Assembly: GCA_025451535.1 (NCBI GenBank)
Contig: JANWKE010000020.1
Coordinates: forward strand, 1 to 51,246
Origin: Verrucomicrobiia bacterium
GTDB taxonomy: Bacteria; Verrucomicrobiota; Verrucomicrobiia; Limisphaerales; UBA11358
DNA: 51,246 bases
Direction: 5' to 3'
Below are positions 16,450 through 24,290 of the stretch, piece by piece. The notes beneath the pieces were generated by a model. It did not search any database and had not been told where the DNA came from. It worked only from the letters and a program-made list of their open reading frames with translations. The translations under genes and the position numbers were made by a program. The first letter of the stretch is position 1. Each line of letters opens with the position of its first letter.

Positions 16450-16531
16450 AAAATCAATTCCAAGTTTTGAATTTTTAATTTTGCGTTGCGTTTTGCCTTT
16501 AATCCAAAACTCAACCCTGAAAATTAAAAGC

Positions 16532-17206
16532 TTATTTTATCAAATCCGGCCGGCGCTCTTTCGTTCGCCGCTTCGCCTGCTCCCGCCGCCATTTTTCAAT
16601 TTCGGCATGGTGGCCGGACAACAGCATTTCGGGCACTTTCATTCCACGAAATTCCGCCGGTCGCGTGTATTGCGGGTATTCCAGCCCCGGCCGGCCGGAA
16701 CTGAAAGACTCGTCCTGCGAACTCTCGTCGTCGCCCAGAACCCCGGGTAACAGCCGGGCCACCGCGTCAATCACCACCATGGCCGGCAGCGCACCGTTCG
16801 TCAGCACGTAGTCGCCGATGGACAACTCGTCGTCGGCCAGTTTTTCCCGCACGCGTTCGTCAAAACCTTCGTAATGGCCGGTGACCAGCAGCAACTGTTT
16901 CTGCCCGGCCAGTTCGCGCGCAATGGCCTGCTCAAATTTCCGGCCGGCCGGCGACAACAAAATCACGCGCGTGTTTTTGCGCCGCAAATCTTCAATCGCG
17001 GCAAAGAGCGGTTCCGGCTTCAACAACATCCCCGGTCCGCCGCCGAAGGGCCGGTCATCCACCGTCTTGTGCCGGTCATGCGCCCAGTCGCGGAGATTGT
17101 GAATCTTCACATCCAGCAATCCAACGGCCCGCGCACGCTTGATAATGCTTTCATCGAGCGGCCCGGCGAACATCGCCGGAAACAAAGTGAGCACGTCAAT
17201 TTTCAT
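16532..17206 (-). CDS. trmD: tRNA (guanine-N1)-methyltransferase
   Basis: 224 residues. TrmD methylates G37 of tRNAs reading CNN codons, preventing frameshifting. Family marks are [13 protein letters not shown] at the start, [31 protein letters not shown] (knotted SAM site), [22 protein letters not shown] and the C-terminal [26 protein letters not shown]. The usual upstream neighbour rimM is missing: only 72 bases separate trmD from khpA, and they are filled by an inverted heptanucleotide array. Confidence 0.97.
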   Translation of the reverse strand: MKIDVLTLFPAMFAGPLDESIIKRARAVGLLDVKIHNLRDWAHDRHKTVDDRPFGGGPGMLLKPEPLFAAIEDLRRKNTRVILLSPAGRKFEQAIARELAGQKQLLLVTGHYEGFDERVREKLADDELSIGDYVLTNGALPAMVVIDAVARLLPGVLGDDESSQDESFSSGRPGLEYPQYTRPAEFRGMKVPEMLLSGHHAEIEKWRREQAKRRTKERRPDLIK

Positions 17207-17207
17207 C

Positions 17208-17294
17208 AGTCCGTAGTCAGTAGTTGGCAGTCAGTCGCAGCCGGCACGGGTGTTTTGCCGCGGACCACTGACTACTGACTACTGACTACCGACC
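17208..17294. repeat. Inverted pair of heptanucleotide arrays between khpA and trmD
   Basis: Left arm: four 7-base units at 17208-17235 based on AGTCAGT. Right arm: three exact ACTGACT units (17267-17287) plus ACCGACC. The arms are imperfect reverse complements (23 of 27 positions over the core), separated by about 31 bases, and would form a large hairpin in the operon mRNA. The right arm encodes the last residues and stop of khpA; the left arm ends two bases before the trmD start. Confidence 0.85.
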
Positions 17295-17533
17295 GCCGGC
17301 TTGTCTTCCACAATCTCCACCGAACAACGCAATCCCTGTTTGGCACTGCCCGCCAGCAACAACGACCGGATGGCGTTGATCGTCACGCCGTGCCGGCCGA
17401 TAATTTTGCCGACGTCCTGCTGATCCAGGCGCAGTTCATACACCGTCGTGCCTTCGCGTTCCACCGGCGTAATGGAAACCGCCTCGGGATATTGCACCAG
17501 TCCCTTGACGATATATTCCAAAAAGGCCTGCAT
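17279..17533 (-). CDS. khpA: KH-domain RNA-binding protein KhpA
   Basis: 84 residues from ATG 17533. The single KH domain shows GxxG in VGKIIGRHGVTINAIRSLL, and MQAFLEYIVKGLVQYPEAVSI is the standard start of this family (YlqC/KhpA). Members bind RNA with KhpB and influence cell division and translation in Gram-positive bacteria. The frame runs further upstream to 17647 but that part overlaps rpsP and lacks family similarity. The last residues (VGSQ) and the stop come from the heptanucleotide repeat, so the native C terminus has been altered by it. Confidence 0.9.
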   Translation of the reverse strand: MQAFLEYIVKGLVQYPEAVSITPVEREGTTVYELRLDQQDVGKIIGRHGVTINAIRSLLLAGSAKQGLRCSVEIVEDKPAVGSQ

Positions 17534-17549
17534 GGCGGAGAAAACCAGG

Positions 17550-17804
17550 TCAGGCTGCAACGGTGGCCTTGCCTGCCTTCTTGATAAAACTGGCGACGGT
17601 CTCGCTCGGCTGGGCGCCCTTGCCCAGCCAATATTTGGCACGGTCAAGGTCCAGCGAAAAATTGTCGCCCTTCTTCAACGGCTGATACGTGCCGATTTCC
17701 TCGATGAACTTGCCATCGCGCGGACTCCGGCCGTCAGCCACCACAATGCGAAAAACCGGGGCATTCTTGGTCCCGACACGTTTCATGCGAATCTTTACTG
17801 CCAT
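17550..17804 (-). CDS. rpsP: 30S ribosomal protein S16
   Basis: 84 residues. [38 protein letters not shown] is unmistakably S16, followed by [26 protein letters not shown]. First gene of the operon with khpA, trmD and rplS. A good promoter on the same strand ends about 22 bases upstream, giving a leader of about 15 bases without an obvious Shine-Dalgarno sequence. Confidence 0.97.
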   Translation of the reverse strand: MAVKIRMKRVGTKNAPVFRIVVADGRSPRDGKFIEEIGTYQPLKKGDNFSLDLDRAKYWLGKGAQPSETVASFIKKAGKATVAA

Positions 17805-17825
17805 AATTTATTCAAAAGAGCGCAA

Positions 17826-17854
17826 AGATTAGCGGCGCGCGGCGTGCTTGGCAA
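17826..17854 (-). promoter_or_regulatory. Promoter of the rpsP operon
   Basis: On the minus strand TTGCCA (17854-17849), a 17-base spacer, and TAATCT (17831-17826). Predicted transcript start near 17819. It stands back to back with the Uma2 promoter at 17881-17909. Confidence 0.65.
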
Positions 17855-17880
17855 GTCCTGTTTTCACCGAAAAAGGCTGC

Positions 17881-17909
17881 TTGCCGAGTCCGCCCATCAC
17901 TGGTTTGCT
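17881..17909 (+). promoter_or_regulatory. Promoter of the Uma2-family gene
   Basis: TTGCCG at 17881-17886, a 17-base spacer, and TTTGCT at 17904-17909, ending nine bases before ATG 17918. Predicts a leader of at most a few bases. Confidence 0.45.
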
Positions 17910-17917
17910 TTGGCGGA

Positions 17918-18403
17918 ATGAGCCGGCCCTATGAAGAGATTTTAAGCGGCGAAACCTTTCCCCGCTCCGCACCCACCGCGCGACACGAGGCGATTTGTGA
18001 ACGTCTGCACACGTTGATGACGGCCAGCGTCGCGAATCTGCCTGCCACGCAATTGCTTGCTCCCCGAACCAAAGTCCGCGTTTCCCCTTCCAGTACGATT
18101 TGCCCCGACCTTGCCCTGGTCACGGTGGCCACAGGCAAACTCTGGCTCGCAGCGGAAATCATCGGCCGGGAAGATCATCAGGCGGACACCGTCGTCAAAA
18201 AGCAGCTTTACGAGGATATCCGTGTGCCGCGGCTCTGGATGATCGACCCGCGCTATGACAACGTGGAGATTTACCATTGCACCGAGTGGGGGTTGTCATT
18301 GAAGGGCATCCTCGCGGGAAGCGAGGTGCTGGGAGAGGCGTTGATCCCTGAATTTCAGATTGTTATCGCCGAATTGTTCGCCCCGGAGCCGAAGGCGGAT
18401 TAA
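17918..18403 (+). CDS. Uma2-family (DUF820) putative endonuclease-like protein
   Basis: 161 residues. The restriction-endonuclease-like Uma2 core is visible: a helix with ARHEAICERLHTLM, the acidic ICPDLALV strand, LAAEIIGREDHQADTVVKKQLYEDIRVPRLWMIDP with the E-x-D-K pattern, and a final YHCTEWG strand. Uma2 proteins are abundant in cyanobacteria and other environmental bacteria, and their role is unknown. It is a single gene divergent from the rpsP operon, with no partner or mobile element beside it. Confidence 0.75.
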   Translation: MSRPYEEILSGETFPRSAPTARHEAICERLHTLMTASVANLPATQLLAPRTKVRVSPSSTICPDLALVTVATGKLWLAAEIIGREDHQADTVVKKQLYEDIRVPRLWMIDPRYDNVEIYHCTEWGLSLKGILAGSEVLGEALIPEFQIVIAELFAPEPKAD

Positions 18404-18480
18404 TTTCCTGCTTTTTTGCTTGAATGAAACCCACGGTTAAGTTGTCTTAATCCCGACAACCACAAACCCAAATATAGCCT

Positions 18481-18819
18481 ATGAAAAAGAACTCCCTGAT
18501 ATTGACTCTGGCAACAACCCTGGTGCTGGCATTTGGCGCGGCGCGCGTGCTTGCCGACGCCAGCACGGAAACCACCCTGTCCGGCACGATGGTCTGTGCC
18601 AAATGCAAGTTGCACGAAGCCGACAAGTGCCAGAATGTCCTGCAGGTCGAGAAGGACGGCAAGACCGTCAACTACTACCTGAGTCAAAACAAGGTCAGCA
18701 AGGATTTCCACTCCAATATCTGCCAGAATGACGGCGAAAAAGTCACCGTCACCGGCAAAGTCAAGGAAAAGGATGGCAAAGAAATGATGTCCCCCACCAA
18801 AATTGAAGCGGCCAAATAA
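18481..18819 (+). CDS. Small secreted protein with a cysteine pair (DUF6370-like)
   Basis: 112 residues with a clear signal peptide (LILTLATTLVLAFGAARVLADA). The mature part has TLSGTMVCAKCKLHEADKC, an N-terminal CxxC plus a further cysteine, then a strand-rich domain (VNYYLSQNKVSKDFHSNICQNDGEKVTVTGKVKE) with another cysteine. It resembles small periplasmic proteins of planctomycetes and verrucomicrobia grouped as DUF6370, with an OB-like VTVTGKV strand. Metal binding or a disulfide is plausible. It ends convergent with hisA. Confidence 0.7.
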   Translation: MKKNSLILTLATTLVLAFGAARVLADASTETTLSGTMVCAKCKLHEADKCQNVLQVEKDGKTVNYYLSQNKVSKDFHSNICQNDGEKVTVTGKVKEKDGKEMMSPTKIEAAK

Positions 18820-18837
18820 AGGCAGTTTCTGATTCTC

Positions 18838-19611
18838 TCAACCGCCGCCTGATTTTTCCATCTGGCGGCGGTTGAATTTTACCACGTCGGCGTAGCGGAC
18901 CCCGGTGCCACCAAAGATGTCCAACGCCGAGCCGATGGTAAGATCAACTTTCCCCCGCCCCAGGCGGGTGACTTCCTCCAAATCGTTCAGTGAATTTGCA
19001 CCCCCCGCATAAGTCGTCGGGATCGGCGTCCAGCGACCGAGTTGCCCGACCAGTTCGCGGTCAATGCCGCGGCACAAGCCTTCCACGTCCACCGCGTGGA
19101 CCAAAAAGCCGGCGCAACTCCGGGCGAGGTTTCGCAGCGTTTCCGGGGAAATGGCCAGTTCGGTAAACTTTTGCCAGCGGTCGGTGACGACAAAATAACG
19201 CTGGTCGCGCCGGCGGCAGCTCAGGTCGAGCACCAGCCGTTCCTTGCCGATGGCGTTCACCAGTTCGCCCAGGCGTCCCTCATCCACGCGGCCCTCACGG
19301 AAAACCCAGCTGGTGACAATGACGTGTGACGCGCCGGCTTCCAGCCATGCGCGCGCATTTTGCGCGTTGACGCCCCCGCCGATGTGTAGTCCGCCCGGAA
19401 ACGCGGCCAGCGCCGCGCGCGCCTCGGTCTCGTTGCCGGGGCCCAGCATGATGACATGGCCGCCCGCCAGGCCATCGCGCTTGTAAAGTTCCGCGAACCA
19501 CGCGGCGGGTTTTTCGGAGATGAAATTCGTCCGCAAGCCGGAATCGCCCAGCGAGCCGCCGACGATTTGCTTTACCTTGCCTTCATGCAGGTCAATGCAG
19601 GGACGAAACAT
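18838..19611 (-). CDS. hisA: Phosphoribosyl-formimino-AICAR-phosphate isomerase, eukaryotic type
   Basis: 257 residues. HisA isomerises ProFAR in histidine synthesis on a TIM barrel. The sequence follows the eukaryotic (yeast HIS6/plant) subtype rather than the common bacterial one: FRPCIDLHEGKVKQIVGG, then HVIMLGPGNE, LHIGGGVN, HVIVTSWVF, LVLDLSCRRRD, FLVHAVDVEGLC, TTYAGGANSLNDLEEV and VDLTIGSALDIFGG. Catalytic aspartates are in CIDLH and HAVDVEG. No other his gene is in the window. A promoter ends seven bases before the ATG. Its 3' end contains the hairpin shared with the convergent small secreted-protein gene. Confidence 0.93.
   Translation of the reverse strand: MFRPCIDLHEGKVKQIVGGSLGDSGLRTNFISEKPAAWFAELYKRDGLAGGHVIMLGPGNETEARAALAAFPGGLHIGGGVNAQNARAWLEAGASHVIVTSWVFREGRVDEGRLGELVNAIGKERLVLDLSCRRRDQRYFVVTDRWQKFTELAISPETLRNLARSCAGFLVHAVDVEGLCRGIDRELVGQLGRWTPIPTTYAGGANSLNDLEEVTRLGRGKVDLTIGSALDIFGGTGVRYADVVKFNRRQMEKSGGG
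18839..18874 (+). terminator. Hairpin terminator of the convergent DUF6370-like gene, inside the hisA 3' end
   Basis: Arms CAACCGCCGCC (18839-18849) and GGCGGCGGTTG (18864-18874) with a 14-base loop, followed on the plus strand by AATTTT. The hairpin lies in the last codons of hisA. It reads best as a plus-strand terminator; on the minus strand there is no T tract. Confidence 0.55.
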
Positions 19612-19617
19612 GGCGTT

Positions 19618-19646
19618 AACCTAAAATCGTCGCGCACTGGTTCCAA
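19618..19646 (-). promoter_or_regulatory. Promoter of hisA, predicting a leaderless mRNA
   Basis: On the minus strand TTGGAA (19646-19641), a 17-base spacer, and TAGGTT (19623-19618). The -10 box ends seven bases before the ATG at 19611, as at the dapF-like and E1 alpha genes. Confidence 0.55.
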
Positions 19647-19868
19647 GCGCCAATTTGATCAATCAAAGCTTTCGGACAGATGCTGAAAAATCGAATCGCG
19701 GCCGTAACCGGGCAAAACCGGGCGGTGGTTGACCGGGACCCGGAGAAAATGACCGCCAGTGACGCCAGTTCACGTGGGGAAGCGACAGAAACTAAATCGG
19801 TGGACCGACTTGATAATCGATCCGCCGACGCTTTATTTTTACGGCTCTTTCTGAAAGTGCCAGATGCG

Positions 19869-20594
19869 CTATTCATCGCGCCGGGTTTGGCGCCGCGATT
19901 TCAGGAACAACAGCAATCCACCACCCAGGCCCGCGAGCAACAGCGTGCCCGGCTCGGGTACTTGATGGAACGATTGGGAAACCTGGGAAATGGTTACGAG
20001 CGATCCGGCTGGAGCAATCGCGGCCAGGGCGATATCTTTGGTTACATAGAGAAGAGTTTGCGGAGGAACGATATTGAGAACATCATTTATTTCCGCCGGC
20101 GGATCGCTGACATCCAAAGCTGTTAGATGACTCTGACCGACGATGATCCCGCCAAAAGACCCAAGGGCCGCGGTTTCGTCCACCGCGAGCAGCCCGCCGC
20201 CCTGAGCGCTGCCGGTATAGGCTTGATCAATCATAACAATCGAACCAGCACTGGCGGACACAATATAATTGAGCTTAAGATCTGCAACCGCGGTGCCAAA
20301 AGTTGCCAGGGCTATGTTTCCTGACCATGTGAGATAATATACCCCGTCGGAACCTATACCCGCCATAACGGTAATCTGGCTGGGATCAAAAGAAGTCAAA
20401 TCACTACTGGCGACATAGCTGAAACCGCTGAAAGTTTTATCGCCGACGGTAAGACTCCCGCCGGTCGCAGCGAGGTCGGCCAATGTACCCGTGTATACCT
20501 GGGCAAACAGTGGAGCCGCCCCCATCACGGATATGAAACCGCACACCAACGCTGCTTTCACCAGGCCGTTTATCGGATTTCCAAAGAGCTTCAT
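19869..20594 (-). CDS. PEP-CTERM-anchored exported protein
   Basis: 241 residues from ATG 20594. It starts with a signal peptide (VKAALVCGFISVMGAAPLFAQ) and ends with a PEP-CTERM signal: VPEPGTLLLAGLGGGLLLFLKSRRQ, that is VPEP, a hydrophobic helix and a basic tail, which an exosortase cleaves. The middle is strand-rich with no catalytic motif recognised. Such proteins are usually envelope or extracellular-matrix components. Exosortase is not encoded in this window. The frame continues up to 20651 without protein character. Confidence 0.85.
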   Translation of the reverse strand: MKLFGNPINGLVKAALVCGFISVMGAAPLFAQVYTGTLADLAATGGSLTVGDKTFSGFSYVASSDLTSFDPSQITVMAGIGSDGVYYLTWSGNIALATFGTAVADLKLNYIVSASAGSIVMIDQAYTGSAQGGGLLAVDETAALGSFGGIIVGQSHLTALDVSDPPAEINDVLNIVPPQTLLYVTKDIALAAIAPAGSLVTISQVSQSFHQVPEPGTLLLAGLGGGLLLFLKSRRQTRRDE

Positions 20595-20659
20595 AAGGCT
20601 TATTAGTTTGAATTTAGCGCGAGCCAACCACACAGCAACCAACTGATACAACGTGTTTC

Positions 20660-20688
20660 GTTTAACATCAGTTGTGCTAAAATGTCAA
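20660..20688 (-). promoter_or_regulatory. Promoter of the PEP-CTERM gene
   Basis: On the minus strand a consensus TTGACA (20688-20683), a 17-base spacer, and TTAAAC (20665-20660). The predicted leader is about 59 bases. An 8-bp inverted repeat, CAACTGAT (20640-20647) with ATCAGTTG (20667-20674), brackets the -10 box and start site, as an operator would. Confidence 0.6.
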
Positions 20689-21082
20689 GGAAATAATTTA
20701 GCTCTTTAACTATTATACCGGCTCCATCTGGCGGGCGGAAGGCTTCCTCATGATTGAAGACATGTAAGTGCCTGTGGCTGTTTAGAGAGCCGCAGAATCG
20801 ATTCCATTTATCAGTCAAATATTACCTGGCGCAACGACCTGAATGGTTCTTTGAACAGATTTTACGCCGGAACCCAAAGTGCGGAGGGGCACTATGATAA
20901 TCCTGACCCCGCAGACTTGAGAAACCGCACCAGCGTGGATGTTCCCTGCAAGAACAAATCCAAACCGCAATGTAACTTGATTCAAGTTTCATACGTCAAG
21001 GCTCCCAAACAACCTGTTGACGCAAAATCCAATACATGGAAACGGATTGGATGCAGCCGGGTCCGGCATTGGATTTGACACT

Positions 21083-21108
21083 CCACCAGAAGTGGGCAAG
21101 TCTGGTGG
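21083..21108 (+). promoter_or_regulatory. Inverted repeat upstream of the dehydrogenase-cytochrome gene
   Basis: CCACCAGA (21083-21090) and TCTGGTGG (21101-21108), 10-base loop, directly after a TTGACA at 21075-21080. No good -10 box is found at the normal distance. Either an operator or a 5' leader hairpin. Confidence 0.4.
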
Positions 21109-21124
21109 CGTTAATGTTGTTTTG

Positions 21125-24061
21125 ATGAACATACCACCAATGGGGCAGGCAAATTCCGCGCAAAGTTGGTCCGGGTCTGTGCCTCTTAAAGGCAGGCGAA
21201 TTTTGCCCCTGATTTTCCTGTTGTGTGTCGGAATCGTTCCCCTGTCCCGCGCAACCCCCTACGGTCTCGATTCGCATCCAGCCATCGGTGTCTTTTTGAA
21301 TGGTACCATGCCGGAAACTGCGCCGGGCATTTCGGGCGACTGGTCGGCGGTGGTCGCGTTTCCAAATCTGCTTTTCACCAACGCCGTCGGCCTCACGCCG
21401 GTGCCGGGCACGGATGAATTGTGTGTCTGGGAACGCGAAGGCCGCGTGTGGACGTTTGAAAAAAAGCCGGGCGTAACGAAGAAAAAACTCGTGCTCGACG
21501 TTCACAACCAATGCCAGGGCTGGGACGATTCCGGTTTGCTGGGCGTGGCGTTTCATCCGGGTTTTGCGACGAACCATTATGTTTTTGCCTATTACACCTG
21601 GTGCCCCCCCGGCACGGTGGCCGGCAGCCCAACGGTCCGCCCGCCCCCGACGGGCAATTACCACGACCGGCTCGAACGCTATACGCTCGACACCAATGGT
21701 GCGGCAATTCCCGGTTCCAAAACCGTCTTGATTGATTTGGCGGACCAGACCATCTGGCATCACGGCGGCGGCATATTTTTTCATCCGACGAACGGATTTC
21801 TTTATCTGACCATCGGCGATAACTCCGTCGGCGACAATGACCAGGTCATCAACAAAAGTCTGTTCGGCGGCGTGTTGCGGCTGGATGTGGATTGCCGCGG
21901 CGGCGGCGTCAGCCATCCGATTCTGCGCCAGCCGCTCAACGGCCACACGGCGAATTATTTCATCCCCAACAACAATCCCTTCGTCGGCCAATCCAATGTG
22001 CTGGAGGAATTTTTCTGCCTCGGTCTGCGCAGCCCGCATCGCATGACCTGTGACCCGGCCACCGGCCGGATTTTCATCGGTGACGTCGGTGAAAGCGCGC
22101 GCGAAGAGGTGGACGTGATAAAACCGGGCGAATCGGGCCTGAATTTCCAGTGGCCATACTGCGAAGGCACCCTCGGTCGCATGAAATCGCCGTACGTCGG
22201 CATCAACCGCGGGCCGGTTTTGGATTATCCGCACAGCGACGGACGCGCAGTCATCGGTGGCTATGTTTACCGCGGCCAAAAATTCGCCGCCGATCTCGGC
22301 GGCAAATACATCTTCGGCGACAATGTCATGCGCATTGTCTGGGTGATGGACGAAACCACCACACCGGTGAAAAAGAACGTCCTCTGCGTTGTACCCAAGG
22401 GCACCGGGCCGAATTCCGGCTCCGATTACACCGGGCTTTCGTCGTTCGGCACGGACGCGAACGGCGAAATTTACATGTGCCAGATGAGCAGCATCGGCGG
22501 GCGCATTTACACCCTGGCGCGTGGCGGCCCGCCGCCGCCGAGTCACGCGCTTCCTGAATTACTTTCGCAAACCGGCGTGTTCCGCGACCTGCAGACGATG
22601 CAGCCGGTCAACGGCCTCGTCCCCTACTCCGTTAACACGCCGCTATGGTCGGACGGCGCGGTCAAATCGCGCTGGATGGCACTGCCCACCGGCACGTCCG
22701 TTCATTTTGCACCGAACGGCGAATGGCAATTCCCCGCCGGAACGGTCTTCGTCAAAACTTTTCAACTGCCCATGGATGACACCGATCCCAAAACCCTGCG
22801 CCGGCTCGAAACGCGCCTGCTCGTCCGCGACACCAACGGCACGGTTTATGGCGCGAGTTACAAGTGGCGCGCCGACCATAGCGACGCCGATCTGGTCACC
22901 GCCGGCACCACCGAGCCGATTGCAATCAAAACCGCGACCGGCACGCGCACGCAAAACTGGTTTTATCCCGGACGACAGGATTGTCTGACCTGCCACACGC
23001 CTGCGTCCGGCGGTGTGCTCGGCGTCAAAACCCGCCAGCTTAATGGTGATTTCCAATATCCCAACGGCGTGACCGACAACCAGCTCCGCGCCTGGAACCA
23101 CATCGGCCTTTTTGATACCAGACTCGACGAAAACGACATCCCGCGTTTCGCCAAACTGGTCGCCGTCACCGACACCGCCGCGCCGCTCGAACGGCGCGCC
23201 CGCTCTTATCTCGACGCCAACTGCGCCCAATGCCATCGGCCCGGTGGGGTCGAGGCGTTCTTCGACACGCGGTTTGATACGCCGCTCGAACAACAGGGAC
23301 TCATTAACGGCCCCGTCGCCAATCCGCTCGGTATTTCCGGCGCAAAAATCATCGTGCCCGGCGACGTGTCCAAATCCGTTCTCTTTCATCGCGTCAGCAT
23401 CGTCGGCAACGGGCAAATGCCGCCGCTGGCCCGCAACGTCACTGACACCGACGCCGTCGCCGTCATCGCGGCGTGGATCAATTCGCTGCCGCGTGTCACG
23501 CCGAAGTTGCCAGCCGGCTGGCTGCATCGGGACATCGGCGATCTCGGTGTTCCGGGTGACGCCGGCTACGCGGACGGACGTTTAAACCTGGTCGCTTCAG
23601 GTGCAGATATTTGGGACAAGGCCGACGCCTTTCACTTCGCCGGCACGCCGCTGACCGGTAACGGGCAAATCACGGCGCATATCGTTTCGATGCAATACAC
23701 TGATCCATGGGCGAAGGCGGGCGTCATGTTCCGGGAAAATTTTTCCGCCGGCTCAAAGGATGCCATGATGATTGTCACTGCCGGTGGCGGTTCGGTTTAC
23801 CAACGGCGCGTGAAGGCCGACGGACATACCTGGAACACCGACGGTCCGGCCGTCAACGTGTCCTCCTGGGTGCGCCTGATCCGCGCCGGAAACATGTTTA
23901 CCGGCTACGTTTCAACGAACGGGATTGACTGGCAACGCGTGGACAGCATTGCCGTGCATATGGACAAGACCGTTTATGTCGGCCTCGCGCTCACGGCGCA
24001 CAACAACACGGAATTAAACTCCACGCTCTTCGATCACGTTACCGTCACGCCCGCGCCTTAA
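21125..24061 (+). CDS. Sugar (sorbosone-type) dehydrogenase fused to a diheme cytochrome c and a C-terminal lectin-like domain
   Basis: 978 residues from ATG 21125 (ATG 21140 also possible), with a signal peptide (RILPLIFLLCVGIVPLSRA). The first half is a PQQ-type glucose/sorbosone dehydrogenase beta-propeller: GLLGVAFHPGF, WHHGGGIFFHPTNGFLYLTIGDN, GLRSPHRMTCDPATGRIFIGDVG and GGYVYRGQKF. The middle resembles the SO2930-type diheme family (LPELLSQTGVFRDL, VNTPLWSDGAVKSRW, FPAGTVFVKTF), with haem-binding CLTCH near residue 620 and CAQCH near 700 and the axial-ligand region NGQMPPLARN. The last 170 residues look like a DUF1349/concanavalin domain. Probably a periplasmic oxidase passing electrons from sugar to its own haems. 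Confidence 0.85.
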   Translation: MNIPPMGQANSAQSWSGSVPLKGRRILPLIFLLCVGIVPLSRATPYGLDSHPAIGVFLNGTMPETAPGISGDWSAVVAFPNLLFTNAVGLTPVPGTDELCVWEREGRVWTFEKKPGVTKKKLVLDVHNQCQGWDDSGLLGVAFHPGFATNHYVFAYYTWCPPGTVAGSPTVRPPPTGNYHDRLERYTLDTNGAAIPGSKTVLIDLADQTIWHHGGGIFFHPTNGFLYLTIGDNSVGDNDQVINKSLFGGVLRLDVDCRGGGVSHPILRQPLNGHTANYFIPNNNPFVGQSNVLEEFFCLGLRSPHRMTCDPATGRIFIGDVGESAREEVDVIKPGESGLNFQWPYCEGTLGRMKSPYVGINRGPVLDYPHSDGRAVIGGYVYRGQKFAADLGGKYIFGDNVMRIVWVMDETTTPVKKNVLCVVPKGTGPNSGSDYTGLSSFGTDANGEIYMCQMSSIGGRIYTLARGGPPPPSHALPELLSQTGVFRDLQTMQPVNGLVPYSVNTPLWSDGAVKSRWMALPTGTSVHFAPNGEWQFPAGTVFVKTFQLPMDDTDPKTLRRLETRLLVRDTNGTVYGASYKWRADHSDADLVTAGTTEPIAIKTATGTRTQNWFYPGRQDCLTCHTPASGGVLGVKTRQLNGDFQYPNGVTDNQLRAWNHIGLFDTRLDENDIPRFAKLVAVTDTAAPLERRARSYLDANCAQCHRPGGVEAFFDTRFDTPLEQQGLINGPVANPLGISGAKIIVPGDVSKSVLFHRVSIVGNGQMPPLARNVTDTDAVAVIAAWINSLPRVTPKLPAGWLHRDIGDLGVPGDAGYADGRLNLVASGADIWDKADAFHFAGTPLTGNGQITAHIVSMQYTDPWAKAGVMFRENFSAGSKDAMMIVTAGGGSVYQRRVKADGHTWNTDGPAVNVSSWVRLIRAGNMFTGYVSTNGIDWQRVDSIAVHMDKTVYVGLALTAHNNTELNSTLFDHVTVTPAP

Positions 24062-24106
24062 AGGAGCAACTCTGCAACGCGGGATGAATCCGCTCACTCC
24101 TTAGAT

Positions 24107-24122
24107 GGAGCCGACTCACGTC
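24107..24122. repeat. Short hairpin after the dehydrogenase gene
   Basis: GCCGAC-TCAC-GTCGGC, 6-bp arms, about 45 bases after the stop at 24061. No T tract follows, so a terminator role is doubtful. It has the look of a short interspersed palindrome. The rest of 24062-24290 shows nothing recognisable. Confidence 0.45.
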
Positions 24123-24290
24123 GGCTGCTGCCAACCACGCTGGCAATTTCCGATGAAAAGGCCACCAGGCGTGTCCTCCCTTCCTATCTGTTCGTCTGTG
24201 GCTGATATTGCCCTTCCCGTCTCGACAAGCGGTATTTTTTTCTTAAATTGATGGAATGTCGTTTCGATCTGCCGCGTCTGAAAAAATCCG

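Larger units (their letters stand above)
20595..21124. other. 530-base intergenic region between divergent genes
   Basis: Holds the PEP-CTERM promoter (20660-20688), an inverted repeat CAACTGAT/ATCAGTTG (20640-20647 and 20667-20674) across that promoter, and a hairpin with a TTGACA box before the dehydrogenase gene (21075-21108). Short frames such as 20851-21078 have no protein-like features. I see no RNA gene. Confidence 0.5.

Noticed and set aside
17208-17294. A CRISPR array, because of the regular repeats
   Set aside because: The units are seven bases long and contiguous without spacers; this is a tandem and inverted heptanucleotide repeat.
20851-21078. A 75-codon frame in the 530-base intergenic region
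   Set aside because: No ribosome binding site, unusual composition and no domain; not supported as a gene.
20996-22546. A 516-codon minus-strand frame opposite the dehydrogenase
   Set aside because: The plus strand carries clear propeller and cytochrome motifs; this is a shadow frame.
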